A stretch of DNA of 64,000 nt from Dysidea avara (Eukaryota; Porifera; Demospongiae; Dictyoceratida; Dysideidae), in the NCBI RefSeq assembly GCF_963678975.1, contig NC_089272.1:19419399-19483398 (forward strand), read 5' to 3'. Positions 33,696 through 47,221 of the stretch are shown here, piece by piece. Under the pieces are notes generated by a model. The model was not told the DNA's origin. It searched no databases and saw only the letters and a program-made list of their open reading frames with translations. Each line of letters opens with the position of its first letter. The stretch's first letter is position 1. The translations under genes were made by a program, and so were the position numbers.

Positions 33696-33794
33696 GTGTG
33701 ACTTTCTTAGGCTTTGCTTGTGTGTAATAGACATGCTGTACATCTGTGTACTATATAGTCACAAGTGCATTTCATACATTAATACTAGTATTTT

Positions 33795-34075
33795 TTTTTA
33801 AATGTAAATTTAAAATTGTAGAGATCTGGCTATATGCAATAAAAAGTAGTGAAACAAGAGATGAATGATAGTATTACAGCATAGCTCAGTGGGAAAGTCC
33901 CTACTTTGACATTGAGCAAAATAATTAAGCTAATGTGCCAAAGTATGGACTTTCCCACTGAGCTATGCTGTAATATCATCATTCTTCTCTTGTTTCACTA
34001 CTTTTTGTTGCATAGCTGGATCCCTACTTCATTTTTAAATTTACAATTTTTAAACTACTAGTTTGTTTAGTTTTT
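33795..34075. repeat. Palindromic MITE with tRNA-like arms, copy 1
   Basis: AAAAAGTAGTGAAACAAGAG at the left is answered by CTCTTGTTTCACTACTTTTT at the right. Each arm holds ACAGCATAGCTCAGTGGGAA, which contains a perfect pol III A-box (TAGCTCAGTGGG). Homologues lie at 55213-55503 and, more distant, 61590-61815. Confidence 0.82.
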
Positions 34076-34389
34076 TGTTGTGTAGCATAACTAGCTACAA
34101 TGAACTTGTGACTGTTCTATTAGAATATCATACGTGACTGTTGTATTAGAGTATCTCAAGTCAGCCAAGAGGTGTGCAGCTAGCTAGACCAATAAGAGGT
34201 GAGGTCATTTTGTTTACTGTTAAGTAAACAGCTAGATTGTTAAGAGGCATGGTCTCCATACTCTATCAATATTATTCCACCTAGATCTGTAATTGATGGG
34301 TGTGGTGGCGAATCTATCGCGAAAATGATCCCAATGCAGATATCTAGTCTTATAGTAGCACCAGGAGTGAAGCGCTTCTGAAATCCCAG

Positions 34390-34870
34390 CTCTGAAATAA
34401 TTCTGTGGTATCTATGTATATTGCTGAAAGAAAGTCTTGATATAAATTAACACCTTGATATAGTTTCGTTGGATGCAGAAGACAAGCAGCCTGATTGAAG
34501 ATAAAAGAAAAGAGAAAGTACAGAGGGCCTACACTCGTTGGAACCCCAAAAGGCACATCCCACTGATGAGTTTGTTATTGTGGCATAAAATGGTGGCCAT
34601 GCACTGCTTCATTTGGCCTCTAGCCTTGTGACTGTGGTCAGTTAGTAAGGCAGTGAGACTAAAATTTGAGGTTTGGTGATTTTTAAAAATTCTATATCCG
34701 GCCACCTGTAAGTGTTTTGTTATATTTAGTGCTGTTTTATATATTATATGGAGTAGTACTATTCCGTAAAGGTGATTTTCGTCACGTAAAATGTCTCTAG
34801 GATGATTTTTAAAGGTGGAATTTTGGGCAACGGGCAACATTTTCAAGGCAATCCCTACTTAAACGGTACT
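34390..34870. repeat. Dispersed repeat, about 480 bp (copy 1)
   Basis: It is homologous, in inverse orientation, to 54340-54840. Shared blocks are AAGGTGATTTTCGTC, CAGGTGGCCGGATA reversed, AAATGGTGGCCATGCACTGC and GACAAGCAGCCTGATTGAAG. Both end near a CTTAAACGGTA sequence. The class is unknown. Confidence 0.8.
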
Positions 34871-35007
34871 ACCGTACTGTTTGATAGTCTTCTGGTACAA
34901 TGTGGCCATGATATGTGCATAATAAATGGATTATTTACCTGCACAGATATTAGTACCTATCACATGCATAATATACACAAGCATGTACTGTATGCTTATT
35001 TGTACTG

Positions 35008-35695
35008 TAAATTGGGTTATTCTCAATGGTAATAAATTTTCAAGGTTAGCTACATCCACGAAAATTTAACACATGAATATAAACAAACATCAAATTTTTT
35101 TGCATGTGTTATTTTTGACCGGCACGTTAGTAACCATCCCACCCTGTGATAAGTCCACTAGTGTTCCAGTTATTAAACAAGTAATACTACTTCCTCTTCG
35201 AAGAAACAGCGAACAAACATGAGACATTTTCGAGGAACTTGTTCAATACTTAAATGTTTTAGCTATAATGTCTAGCTACTGCATATCCATCACTCTCATT
35301 TGTAGGTTCTCTTGTGCAGGTAAGATTTTCACCAACTGTAGTAGTCCATAGTCGATGATATACATGATATCCACGTACACAACAGTTGATCTCAAACGTA
35401 GGCTTTGGGCATACAGTTGTACATGACCAATCACATGATCAACTTGTTAGCATTGCGTGGGCTTGCTCACTGCTGTAGGTGTTGTTCCTTGCTGTGCCTG
35501 TAAATAAAGAACGGTAAAATAGTGAACAGTCTATCAATCAGCAATACACAATTGTTATATTTTCAGCATGACAAAATTTTCATGTAAAAATATTTTCGTG
35601 GGTCCAGGCACCTATGAAAATTTTGTTTATTTACATGAAAATTTAACTCGTGAATATTTTCATCCACGAAAATAACCCGGTTTACGGTATGTGTG
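35008..35695. mobile_element. TIR element in LIPE intron, about 690 bp
   Basis: TACTGTAAATTGGGTTATT at the left and the complement of TACCGTAAACCGGGTTATT at the right. ATCCACGAAAATT blocks inside are also inverted. It has no ORF. Confidence 0.6.
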
Positions 35696-36754
35696 CTTAT
35701 GTTGTGATGTGAAGTGTATACAGAGTTTATGCTTTGTCTAGACCATGCTATGTACCCATGTTGTGTTCATTTAGCCAACCTAAGTGTTTTATCAATTATT
35801 CATGTACAGAAACATGTTTCAAAGAAGTTGATCAAACCAGCTGCTAGAGGGCTGTTGATCCACCTACATGGAGGTGGATTTGTAGCACAGTCATCATTGT
35901 CTCACGAGGTACGTTGTGTGTACAGTGTGTAGAAGGAAATATTAAGCTGTAGTATATTGTAAGCTAACAATTACAAGAAACATTTTCCTTATTGTAGTTC
36001 TATCTCCATTCTTGGGCAAGAGATTTGGATATTCCAATCCTTTCAATTGATTATTCTCTGGCTCCTGAAGCACCCTTCCCTCAAGGTGTAGATGACTGTG
36101 TTTACGCCTACGCTTGGGAACTACATCACTTTGAGCAACTTGGTACAACTGGGGAACGTATTGTGGTCACTGGAGACTCTGCTGGTGGAAACATGCTCCT
36201 CACGATGACACTGAAACTAATGGAGTTAGGTATTCGACTACCTGACCTGCTTGTACCCATTTATCCTACCACATTGGTGAAGACTGAAATCTCTTCATCA
36301 AGATTACTAAGTGTGATGGACCCTGTACTGCCCATTGGAGTGTTGATCAGTTGTCTAAATGCTTACACTGACAATGTCCCGTGCAAGAAAGATTTTGAAA
36401 AGTGGAAAACTGTTAGGAATGACATAAAGCTTGCTAGGGGTAAAGTGCCATTCAGTGAGTGTAGCAGGAGGAGACACACCATGTCAGCCAGTAGTGGCCA
36501 ACCAAAGTTCCACAGTGACATCGATTCATCTTTGAGCCCACCATCTACTAGAGATACTTCTGCTGGTGCCAGCAATGTCACCAGTGGTATTACTAGTAGT
36601 GGAGAACATAATTGTGACAAGGTTGAGGGATTGATTTCACAGGTGAGATGACCATATTAATGTCCTGTCCAGTACTATCATCGTAACATTTGTAAAGCAT
36701 TTCCCATCATTGTTATGCATGCAGTAATGCTGTTGATTTTGTACCTGTATATGC

Positions 36755-36967
36755 GGTAGTGCTCAAATGCAATGTCGTCTCACAGGAGTGCAAATGATTA
36801 AAAAAAACTCACTGAGTAAAGGCCGTGGCACATATTTTGCTTGCAAGTCATCCCATTTCGTTTGGGGTGAATACTGACTCGCAAGTGAAATGGGTGCCAT
36901 GCCCTTTGATTAGCAAGTTTTTAAATCATTTACACTCTTGCGAGACGACGTTGCATTGAACAGTACC
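36755..36967. mobile_element. 213-bp TIR element in LIPE intron
   Basis: Arms of about 45 bp: GGTAGTGCTCAAATGCAATG at the left against the complement of GGTACTGTTCAATGCAACGT at the right, continuing to AATGATT. Confidence 0.75.
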
Positions 36968-37729
36968 ATATATAGCTACCAATGACCGTAACAGTAGCAT
37001 TGACATTTTGTAGTGGACTTGTTATATCAGTCACTTCAAAGTCACCTGAGTTGGCTGGTCACCTCAGCATAACAGCTGTGCTAAGACAGGTAACTGATCC
37101 CAATCAGTTTGTAAAGAAATAGCATTAAGTGGTCACCTCGATAACATGTATAACATCCAACTTTTGCAGTCTCAATAAAAACTTTGCTATACAAAGGGCC
37201 ACTCACAAAGCGGCCATAGAAAACCATGATGGTGAGTAAACTAGCTGTACTAATTCATGCTTCTTTGTCGCACAACAAATGCTTTATTACTCATAGTTGT
37301 TTTCTATTAGATAAACTAACAGCTAGTTTGTTGGTAACACGGCTTTTCACCACGCAATTAACCCTTCGAAGACCAAAATCCAATATATTGGATGCAAGTA
37401 CATGGGATGATTTAAGGTTATGGTATAGTCACGGGCAATCATTCAAAAGTTTGAATGCCTATCGATACTTTTTGAGAAGCCCATAAAACCAGTCTAGCAG
37501 TGTGAAAAGTTTTAAATGAAGGTGAAGCCCTTCATATTTAATGTTTTTATGTAGCTACAGTGTAGTTTGAGGCAGGTGGAACACTACAATTTGTTGTAGT
37601 AACACAAGTAAGCCAGCCCTTACGCTCAGCTCCAGCTGTCACTACCATGTTTTCCGCCGCCAAATACAGCAAAAGCTGTAGGCTCTATTGGCTTTTCTGG
37701 GGCATAGTGATACTGTATATTAAATTTGT
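36968..37729. other. LIPE intron, no gene recognised
   Basis: ORFs here, including the plus frame at 37226-37486, show no family resemblance. CCCTTCGAAGACCAAAAT near 37362 resembles the arm of the palindrome at 38637. Confidence 0.35.
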
Positions 37730-37878
37730 TAGGTCCTGTGGAAGCGTTTTTGGCATGTTTCTCCCCAGTGACTCGGATACAAGCCTTCAAAGAGCTTGTT
37801 TCACCCGAAAAAACTACTAAAAGTTCAATAAAACGTCTATACTACCAGTAACTTAAAAAATCGCTTCCACAGGACCTA
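37730..37878. mobile_element. 149-bp MITE in LIPE intron
   Basis: TAGGTCCTGTGGAAGCG at one end and CGCTTCCACAGGACCTA at the other, exact inverted repeats of 17 bp. Confidence 0.78.
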
Positions 37879-38636
37879 GATATTTTAGTTGTTTAGCCAC
37901 TTGTGTTGAAATTATAAGGATTCAGTAATCTGTTAGTCTGGTTTTTGGCGGTGCATTTTTATAAAACATCGCTCTATTGTAGACCACACACCCAAGAACA
38001 GTCGTTGTTCTGTAGTAAAAACAAACAAGCACAATTAGTTGTATTGCTAACACAACACAGTTGTTGAAATTATTTATCCCTGCTTGGTTTAAAGCAGGTT
38101 TGTAATTTGTTCCGCCCACGCATTTAAAACTATTCCGTAACCTTAAGCTGTTATAGCTACTTACGTATCAGTACACAATAGAAAGAATTCACTAACACCA
38201 CGATACTCACCATGAAATTCCTGACAAAATCACACCAAGTATCGCTTTGTTTGAAGAGAATCTCTGCAGCTAAGCTGCCAAGAAAAGGTAGCTCTTCCAT
38301 TATCATCTGCCATTACTCTACACCTGCTACTTTGATCGACCATATCTCGATAGTACTTTGTCCTAGCACATCAAACTAAACGCCATCGGACTCAACATGT
38401 GATGGTGATTTGATTTGTATACAAAATATCACGGACTACCTCATGAATTTGCGATAAAGAAATACTGAAGCGGATGTTCAGTGGAGATGACATCGCCCGT
38501 TCATCGGTTCATATCACAAGTACTGTTTTGTGTAGAATGAAACTGTTATGATATTATTGTTGTGTATGAAATTACCATTTAGTCAATGCCAAACAATAAT
38601 CCGTCTTCATTTAACAGAAGACCACTGCCTTCCTTA

Positions 38637-38752
38637 TAACACAAAGTTACGCATTCCTCCATACTTGAAAATTAATTTGGTCCTCGAAGGGATAACCCTT
38701 CGAGGACCAAATTAATTTTCAAGTATGGAGGAACGCGTAACTTTGTGTGTTA
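38637..38752. repeat. 116-bp near-perfect palindrome
   Basis: Arms of about 55 bp meet at AAGGGATAACCCTT. They include AATTAATTTGGTCCTCGAAG and its complement, and outer ACACAAAGTTACGC against GCGTAACTTTGTGT. Only one or two mismatches are seen. Confidence 0.92.
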
Positions 38753-39371
38753 TATTAATTAAAATTAATTTAAAGCTCCCCATTTGATTAAGTCACCAAG
38801 CGATCTGCAGACTAATGATTGTGCAATTACTAGCTCACTGGTTTTATGGTGCAAAGGTTAAAGGGTGAGTTTACTGCTTTTGCTTCACAGACTTTGTAGC
38901 AAATCAGCCTAGTCAGCTCTATCTGGCTCTTGTTGGTCATCCTTCCTGCTTTGCTCATGTGTGTTACGTAAGTGGTGTACTGCTAAGTGAATGTGTAACT
39001 ACACTTTGGTATAATAATATATAGAAGTTCCTGGAACCTATGTATTATGGATGATGCTGAGTTAGGCAACCACCTCCCTATACAGGTCTGTTATGACTGG
39101 CCCAAAGGTGACCTCTTTACTAGTCTTTAGACAGTTTTCACTGTAGTTTTACTGTGGGCTTGTACCTGTTTTTTTTGTAGTTATATTAGTACCATGTATG
39201 GTCACTATATTTAGTAAAGAATGTATGTTCACCTAGCAACCAACCAACAGTGTGTAAACCACAAACCAAACATGTCAGCATTAACCATTGATTCTATCCT
39301 CTTGATGTTATATCTAATTGAATGTCTTGCCTTTATTCCATGCTTAACACTTGAAGCATATACTGCGTAGT
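38753..39371. other. LIPE intron, no certain exon
   Basis: A stretch after TTGCTTCACAG (38891) stays open for about 25 codons but shows no clear lipase similarity. Otherwise nothing was recognised. Confidence 0.35.
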
Positions 39372-39379
39372 GTACATTG

Positions 39380-39756
39380 TAGGGATGCCACGATAGTCGT
39401 GACATACAACATGTCATGACATAAAGCTTCATGATATGATATGACATAGGCTTCTTTATGTCATGACATAAATATCTCCTAATAATGCATACTTTTCCAT
39501 TCATTTTGATCAAATTTGATACAATAAATATAAGAAAAATTGACAAATAAGTATGAGCAATGTTGGTTGTTGATGTCATAATTAATATTACTGATGTTTA
39601 AGTTGATATTTTTGCATGTTTAAATCAAAATAGCTATACAGTTTCATAAGTAACAGTTTCAGTTGTGAAACGTTAATTATGTCGTGACATATGACATGTC
39701 GTGACATAAACCTCTATGACATGTGACATAAAAATTTCTATGTCGTGGCATCCCTA
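39380..39756. mobile_element. 377-bp hAT MITE 28 bp before a LIPE exon
   Basis: Ends are TAGGGATGCCACGA on both sides, inverted. The exact 8-bp target duplication GTACATTG is at 39372-39379 and 39757-39764. ATGTCATGACAT repeats fill the interior. Its right end is 28 bp from the exon at 39785, so it lies next to the splice acceptor. Confidence 0.93.
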
Positions 39757-40486
39757 GTACATTGATTGTGGTCCATGTTGGCAGGTAATGAACACTTTTG
39801 ATGATCACCCAACCTCTTGTGACATGTTGGTGTCTCCACTGTTAGCACCTGATGATATCCTACGTGAACTACCTCCAGTCAGTGTTGTGGTAAGTAATGT
39901 ACTTGTCTAGCACACCTTCAAAGATACAATATACTGTACGTATATTATGTGTAATAGTAAGGATGTAGTGTGTACGTGTGTATGGTCAGTGTTATGACTA
40001 TATTTTTGTACATGTTGTGGCTTATGTATGCACTGGTATAAAAATGTCATTCAAATTATAAGCCAGGAGTGGGGTCACATCCAGACCATAAGGAAAATAA
40101 TTGCCTGGTCTCTCATATTGGTGTCTTAGTTCCCTTACTGAAGAAAAAATGCTTACGCTTTTATCTAAAAACCTTACAAATTACTCTATTTGAACACACA
40201 GTTGAAATACTTTAATAAAGCAGTCGGTTAACTAAAAGTTTGTACATTTACATAAACTCTGTTTAATAATCTTCCCTTCACAGATTGCTGGACTTGATCC
40301 TCTGATGGACGATGGTATTGAAATTGCCAAGCGACTGGTTAAACTGGGTAAACTGGTTACACTGGATGCAGTACCATACCTACCCCCATGGCTTTATGTG
40401 TTTGGTCAGACACCCTGACACAAAGGATACCATTCACACAGTATTGTCAAGAATTAAACATGGACTAGAAATACCACCATCTTGTA

Positions 40487-41802
40487 ATGGTACCAGTGAA
40501 CCTGCTGACGACTCTACCAACGAATCTACTGATGTCTCTACCAATGAACCTGCTGATGTCTCTACCAACGAACCTACTGATGTCTCTACCAACAAACCTA
40601 CCGATGTCTCTACCAACAAACCTGCTGATGTCAATACCAACAAACCTGCTGTTGTCTCTGCCAACGAACCTACTGATGTCTCTACCAACGAACCTGCTGA
40701 TATCTCTACCAACGAACCTACTGATGTCTCTACCAACAAACCTACTGATGTCTCTACCAATGAACCTGCTGATGTCTCTACCAACGAACCTGCTGATGTC
40801 TCTACCAATGAACCTACTGATGTCTCTACCAATGAACCTACTGATGTCTCTACCAACAAACCTACTGATGTCTCTACCAAAGAACCTGCTGGTGTCTTTA
40901 CCAATAAACCTACTGATGTCTCTACTAAAGAACCTGCTGATGTCTCTACCAACAAACCTACTGATATCTCTACCAACGAACCTGCTGATGTCTCTACCAA
41001 CGAACATGCTGATGTCTCTACCAACGAACCTCCTGATGTCTCTACCAACGAACCTACTGATGTCTCTACCAACGAACCTACTGATGTCTCTACCAACGAA
41101 CCTACTGATGTCTCTACCAACGAACCTGCTGATGTCTCTACCAACGAACCTGCTGATGTCTCTACCAACGAACCTGCTGATGTCTCTACCAACGAACCTG
41201 CTGATGTCTCTACCAACGAACCTACTGATGTCTCTACCAACGAACCTACTGATGTCTCTACCAAAGAACCTGCTGGTGTCTCTACCAACAAACCTACTGA
41301 TTTCTCTACCAAAGAACCTGCTGGTATCTCTACCAACAAACCTACTGATGTCTCTACTAAAGAACCTGCTGATGTCTCTACTAACGAACCTACTGATGTC
41401 TCTACCAACGAACCTGCTGATGTCTCTACCAACGAACCTACTGATGTCTCTACCAACGAAACTACTGATGTCTCTACCAACAAACCTACAGATGTCTCTA
41501 CCAACAAACCTGCTGATGTCTCTACCAACGAACCTACTGATGTCTCTACCAACAAACCTACTGATGTCCCTACCAAAGAACCTGCTGGTATCTCTACCAA
41601 CGAACCTACTGATGTCTCTACCAAAGAACCTGCTGGTGTCTCTACCAACAAACCTACTGATGTCTCTACTAAAGAACCTGCTGATGTCTCTACCAACGAA
41701 CCTACTGATGTCTCTACCAACGAACCTATTGATGTCTCTACCAACAAACCTACTGATGTCTCTACCAACGAACCTACTGATGTCTCTACCAAAGCTACTA
41801 GT
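40487..41802 (+). repeat. LIPE: 24-bp minisatellite coding for the LIPE tail
   Basis: About 54 copies of a unit such as GATGTCTCTACCAACGAACC with TACT, encoding S-T-N-E/K-P-T/A-D-V. Changes are mostly GAA/AAA, ACT/GCT and AAC/AAA swaps. No stop or frame change occurs in the sense frame. Because 24 is a multiple of three, other frames also stay open, so long antisense ORFs here are artefacts. The predicted tail is about 440 residues, low-complexity and hydrophilic. I know of no such tail in hormone-sensitive lipases. Confidence 0.93.
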
Positions 41803-42194
41803 GATCCTAATACTAAATCTACTACTGTTAAACAATTCAAATCAACTGTAGTATAAACATGCAGGCCTATTTTCTGTGCTAGTATGAGATATTACTCAGA
41901 AGTTAAATATTTTAAACTGTGTGTGATATTTTTCAAATGTGCTTACGTGATGAATTTAATTATCTTTTTAATTCGAATGTCTGTTTTAAATATACGATGG
42001 AGCAGTTTACAGTCTATGTAATGATTTTGCTCTAATAGAGTGATCTCACTACATGTCTTAAGTATATTATAAGGGCATAACCACTATTTTTATATTGTGT
42101 ATTTAGCTAATTTTTGTACTGTGTACTTTAGTGTTACTGTATGTTGTCACTCCTGCAAGGAAGAATGGCTCTAGCTGACTGTGGAGTTTAAAAC

Positions 42195-42200
42195 AATAAA
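42195..42200 (+). terminator. Poly(A) signal AATAAA downstream of LIPE
   Basis: A canonical AATAAA about 340 bp after the lipase stop, followed by a T-rich and GT-containing stretch. It would fit the 3' end of the LIPE transcript. Confidence 0.45.
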
Positions 42201-42637
42201 TCAAATCACTATGTTGTACAGTGAGTTTTATTTTATAAGCAAAGTCTAATTTAGCTAGGCAGTGTTTATATTGCAAACTTAATAAGAATCTTTTTGCTGA
42301 TGTCCAAGATATATTTGATGTAGCTCATTTGAGATATATGTGATATCCAGTGAGGTCCAATGGGATCACACTACAGTGGTAAGTATGTGTATGGAGCAGG
42401 GGTTCTGCAGGGCACAAGCATCAGACATTGTATGTATAAATTTGGTTTGCATTGATCAGTTGCAGTGGTGATTTCACAGCAGTTTATGTCAACCTAAAGG
42501 ACAATAATAGTATATACACAACATGAAAACTTCCAATTTTTAGCACCATGCTGTGGAACCTGTCTAAGCCAGTCACTTTCCAGCTATTTCTTGGCCTTAA
42601 TATACAATAAAGTTGGTGACAGGTTCCAACATTATAT

Positions 42638-42890
42638 GTGACTGGATTTGCGAAAAGGTACCTTTTTCACACACAAAATTTGACCCATTTTTTGAACTTT
42701 GAAGCTTCATAACGTTTTGATCATTGCATATAATTCCCTGAACTTTTCCATGTGTGTAGCTACAGTATCTGGCTACATTTTGGTACTAAGTGCAAGTTAA
42801 TCAGTATAATTATGGAGTCAAATGTTACATGATTTTGTTTGCTGGTATGTAAAATGTGTGGAAAAGGTACCTTTTCGCAAATCCGGTCAC
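42638..42890. mobile_element. 253-bp MITE with 35-bp TIRs
   Basis: GTGACTGGATTTGCGAAAAG at the left against the complement of GTGACCGGATTTGCGAAAAG at the right. The arms continue through GTACCTTTT. ATAT flanks both sides. Confidence 0.85.
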
Positions 42891-42989
42891 ATATGCAGTG
42901 ACTGTCCTATTAGGGTACAGTATTGATGTTCAGTTGACATAATTATAACATTGAGAGGAAAGCATTTGTAGCACCTGGATCTGGTGTAG

Positions 42990-44330
<1,341 letters not shown>

Positions 44331-45879
44331 CAAGGTCTGAATTATTATTATTAATATGCTAAATGTATTGATGGTCAACCAACAACCTGTGTTGGCAATT
44401 AAGACAGCAATTAAAAGAGAGACTAAAATAGATGGATTGGCAGTGTCAATTACAACAAGTAAAAATTAATATGTATACAACACCTGTTTATACAGGGACA
44501 TGATAGGGTAGATACACAGGATCTTAGTCTTTTATGATTATTGCTTTGGGGAGGGGCATGTACCTTGATTGTCACTGTAATAGTGCATACCAAGAGTATA
44601 TAATGCCTGGATACTGTAATTGGTTTGGAAAGTGTGTGTATATGTGCATAAATGACAACTTCCTATGTGTCAAACATAGGGTGAAATTCAGGTAGAACTT
44701 CAGGTACCTGTAAGGGAGACATGGTGTAGTCCCATTTGGCATACAACTCCTTCCCCAAGTAGAATTTGGAGAGCATGACTATGTATACAGCATCAATTTT
44801 TGCTTTTTATTTTTTCTGTTTATCTATAGTGTCACATGTAACAGTGTGTTTGTAGTGTAACATTATAATGCATTTTGTTTGCATAGTAATATTACCAATC
44901 ACGCATTGCAATGACAGGTGCCAAGTTTTAAATGCATATCTTAGGTCATGAGACAATTTTGACAAGGTTAGTGATCATGTAATGCTAGTCATGTAATCCT
45001 GTCACACCCCTAGGTAGCACAGATTGTCAACACATTTTTTGGATGCTGTATATTGCAGTACTATTTTTGTGTGTGTATGTGTGTCTGAAAAGGTTTCTAG
45101 TATGTCATCACTGTAGTACGTACTTTTGTGAGATATGATTTTTACATGTTGTGTTGCTTTGTATAACTAGTTTGTTTCACTACAAGTCATGAATGAATCA
45201 TACAATTGTGAAAATGTTGGGTAACAGCCATTTCACTTTAATGATATTAATGACAACAGCAGCCATAACATCAGCATGAAGCATCTTACTGAGCACAGAT
45301 GGAGTTATACATCCAGCTGCATTTGTAGCATGTTACTTCCTTTCTGCATGCCTTGTCACTTACAGTAGTGCTATTGGGCTCCTGCTAACAGCCTACAGAA
45401 GTTGTGATAAATCACCAAGATATTATGACACTATAGTCTCCTCAAAGATGTATATATTAAAATAGTTACAACAAACTAGTGGGCTAAATTGACATAATGG
45501 CTACAAAGATACGGTGTAATGTGGAATGATACTATAATCAGTTTGTGTTCATGTGAGCCCAATAACACACATGTTATGCTGTATTATTATGTAAGCTTTA
45601 AGGAGTGTCGTTTCTGAATATTAAACTAATTATGGATGTTTGTGGTTTTAATTTTGATGATTACTTGTTTTTCACTCAGGCAATTCTGATAATCATTAAA
45701 TTTTGCATAAAACCAAGCAGCTGTGAAATTATGTCCCTCAAAAATTTGTATTATGCACACAGTATTGTACCAGCTATCAATGAGTCTTTATCAGCTACAC
45801 GTGAGCATTATTCACTGACACAAAGGTGGTAGCTAGCTACAAACAATGACATGCAAGTGGTATACATTCCCTAGTAGCT
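44331..45879. other. No gene recognised
   Basis: About 1.5 kb of AT-rich sequence. The plus ORF at 45605-45832 shows no family resemblance. No inverted repeat stood out. Confidence 0.4.
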
Positions 45880-46860
45880 AAGTACATTACATAGTGACAC
45901 TTACAATGGTAACTACACAGTAACAAATATAGTACAGCTACACAGTGACACATACACTGGTTGCTATACACACAGTGACACATACATGCATACACTGGCT
46001 GCTACACAGTATGACACATACATGTACAGTGGTAGCTACACTGACATATACACTGGTAGTTACACAGTGACACATACAGTGGTAGCTACACAGTGACACA
46101 TACACATACACTGGTAGTTACACAGTGACACATACAGCGGTAGCTACACAGTGACACATACACATACACTGGTAGTTACACAGTGACACATACAGTGGTA
46201 GCTACACAGTGACACATACACATACACTGGTAGTTACACAGTGACACATACAGTGGTAGCTACACAGTGACACATACACATACACTGGTAGCTACACAGT
46301 GACACATACACTGGTTGCTACACTCACCTACACTGCACTGGTTGCTACACTCATATACAGTGGTTACTACATGCACTGACACATACACTGGTAGTTACAC
46401 ACTGACACATACACTGGTTGCTACACGCTGACACTGTACACTGGTTGCTATACACACATACCATTGTAGCACATGTACAGTGACACATACACCGATTGCT
46501 ACACACTGAGACATACAGTGATTGCTACACAGTAACACATACAATGGTAGCTACACGCTGAGACACATATACAGTGGTTGCTACACAGTGACACATACAG
46601 TGGTAGCTACACACTGAGACATACAGTACGTGGTTGCTATACAGTAACACATACAGTGGTAGCTACACACTGAGACATACAGTACATGGTTGCTATACAG
46701 TAACACATACAGTGGTAGCTACACACTGAGACATACAGTACGTGGTTGCTATACAGTAACACATACAGTGGTAGCTACACATTGTAGCTGGTAGCTACAC
46801 AGTTACATGTACACCGGTTACTACACAGTGACACATACAGTAAATATGGTATTATAGCTA
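45880..46860 (+). repeat. Minisatellite, unit about 27 bp
   Basis: Units read ACAGTGACACATACACTGGT followed by AGCTAC. In 46060-46290 they form a higher-order unit of about 62 bp (TAGTTACACAGTGACACATA, then AGTGGTAGCTAC). In 46600-46770 they form another of about 70 bp with GTTGCTATACAGTAACACAT. Confidence 0.93.
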
Positions 46861-46868
46861 CACACTGA

Positions 46869-47221
46869 CAGGGCCGCCCACAGGGGGGGCAACTGGGGCA
46901 TTTTTCCCCGGGCCCCAGCCTGAAAGGGGCCCCAGGTGGCCCCATGAAGGGCCCCCTGAATACCTGTTTAAAGATCGATATACTCTAATAGAGCAGTCAG
47001 ATCTAAATACTCTAATAGAGCAGTCACAGTATTCTTCAGAGGAGCAGTGTAGCAAGCTTATAGATAAGGAGATATGGTTGGTGATGGGTAGTTATTGTCA
47101 TTGCCAGCAGGTTGTGACCTTTTTTTTTTTTTTTTTTTTTTGGTCTTCACCTTACAACTTGGGTCAAGGGCCCCACTTTAACTCTTTGCCCTGGGCCCCT
47201 TAATTTCTCTGGGCGGCCCTG
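46869..47221. mobile_element. 353-bp hAT MITE with poly(T) core
   Basis: Ends are CAGGGCCGCCCA and its complement TGGGCGGCCCTG with small differences inside. CACACTGA flanks both sides (46861-46868, 47222-47229). The array itself contains this octamer, so the duplication is less strong than at other elements. It holds two motif copies (46975-47030) and a (T)25 run between GGTTGTGACC and GGTCTTCACC. Confidence 0.85.

Larger units (their letters stand above)
29947..41856 (+). pseudogene. LIPE: Hormone-sensitive lipase gene, lesions in frame
   Basis: This family hydrolyses diacylglycerol and cholesteryl esters at lipid droplets. Supported exons are 29947-30478 (HSL_N, ending CFYGRCLGFQ), 31125-31371 (RPVLQALAVG to AFWSIN), 33147-33320, 35810-35908 (LHGGGF oxyanion hole, then FVAQSSLSHE), 35998-36642 (SIDYSLAPEAPFP, nucleophile GDSAGGN, SRLLSVMDPVLP, and an RRRHTMS site at the place of the vertebrate PKA sites), 39785-39889 (SPLLAPDD) and 40284-41856 (LDPLMDD acid, PHGF histidine, repeat tail). 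All but the lesioned exons join in phase 0. Lesions are a TAA region near 30090 with compensating indels, a T10 run (30268-30279), a TAG near 30347, a G7 run (31282-31288) and a C5 run (40383-40387) just before the histidine. It may be a decaying gene or carry assembly errors. I call it pseudogene provisionally, because neighbouring genes are clean. Confidence 0.8.

Noticed and set aside
37226-37486. ORF of 86 codons in the LIPE intron
   Set aside because: No family resemblance; part overlaps sequence resembling the 38637 palindrome arm.
40434-41840. Long antisense ORFs (456 and 468 codons) over the lipase repeat
   Set aside because: They exist only because the 24-bp unit keeps every frame open. 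They have no domain and no start context.
45605-45832. ORF of 75 codons
   Set aside because: AT-rich chance frame without recognisable domain or splice partners.
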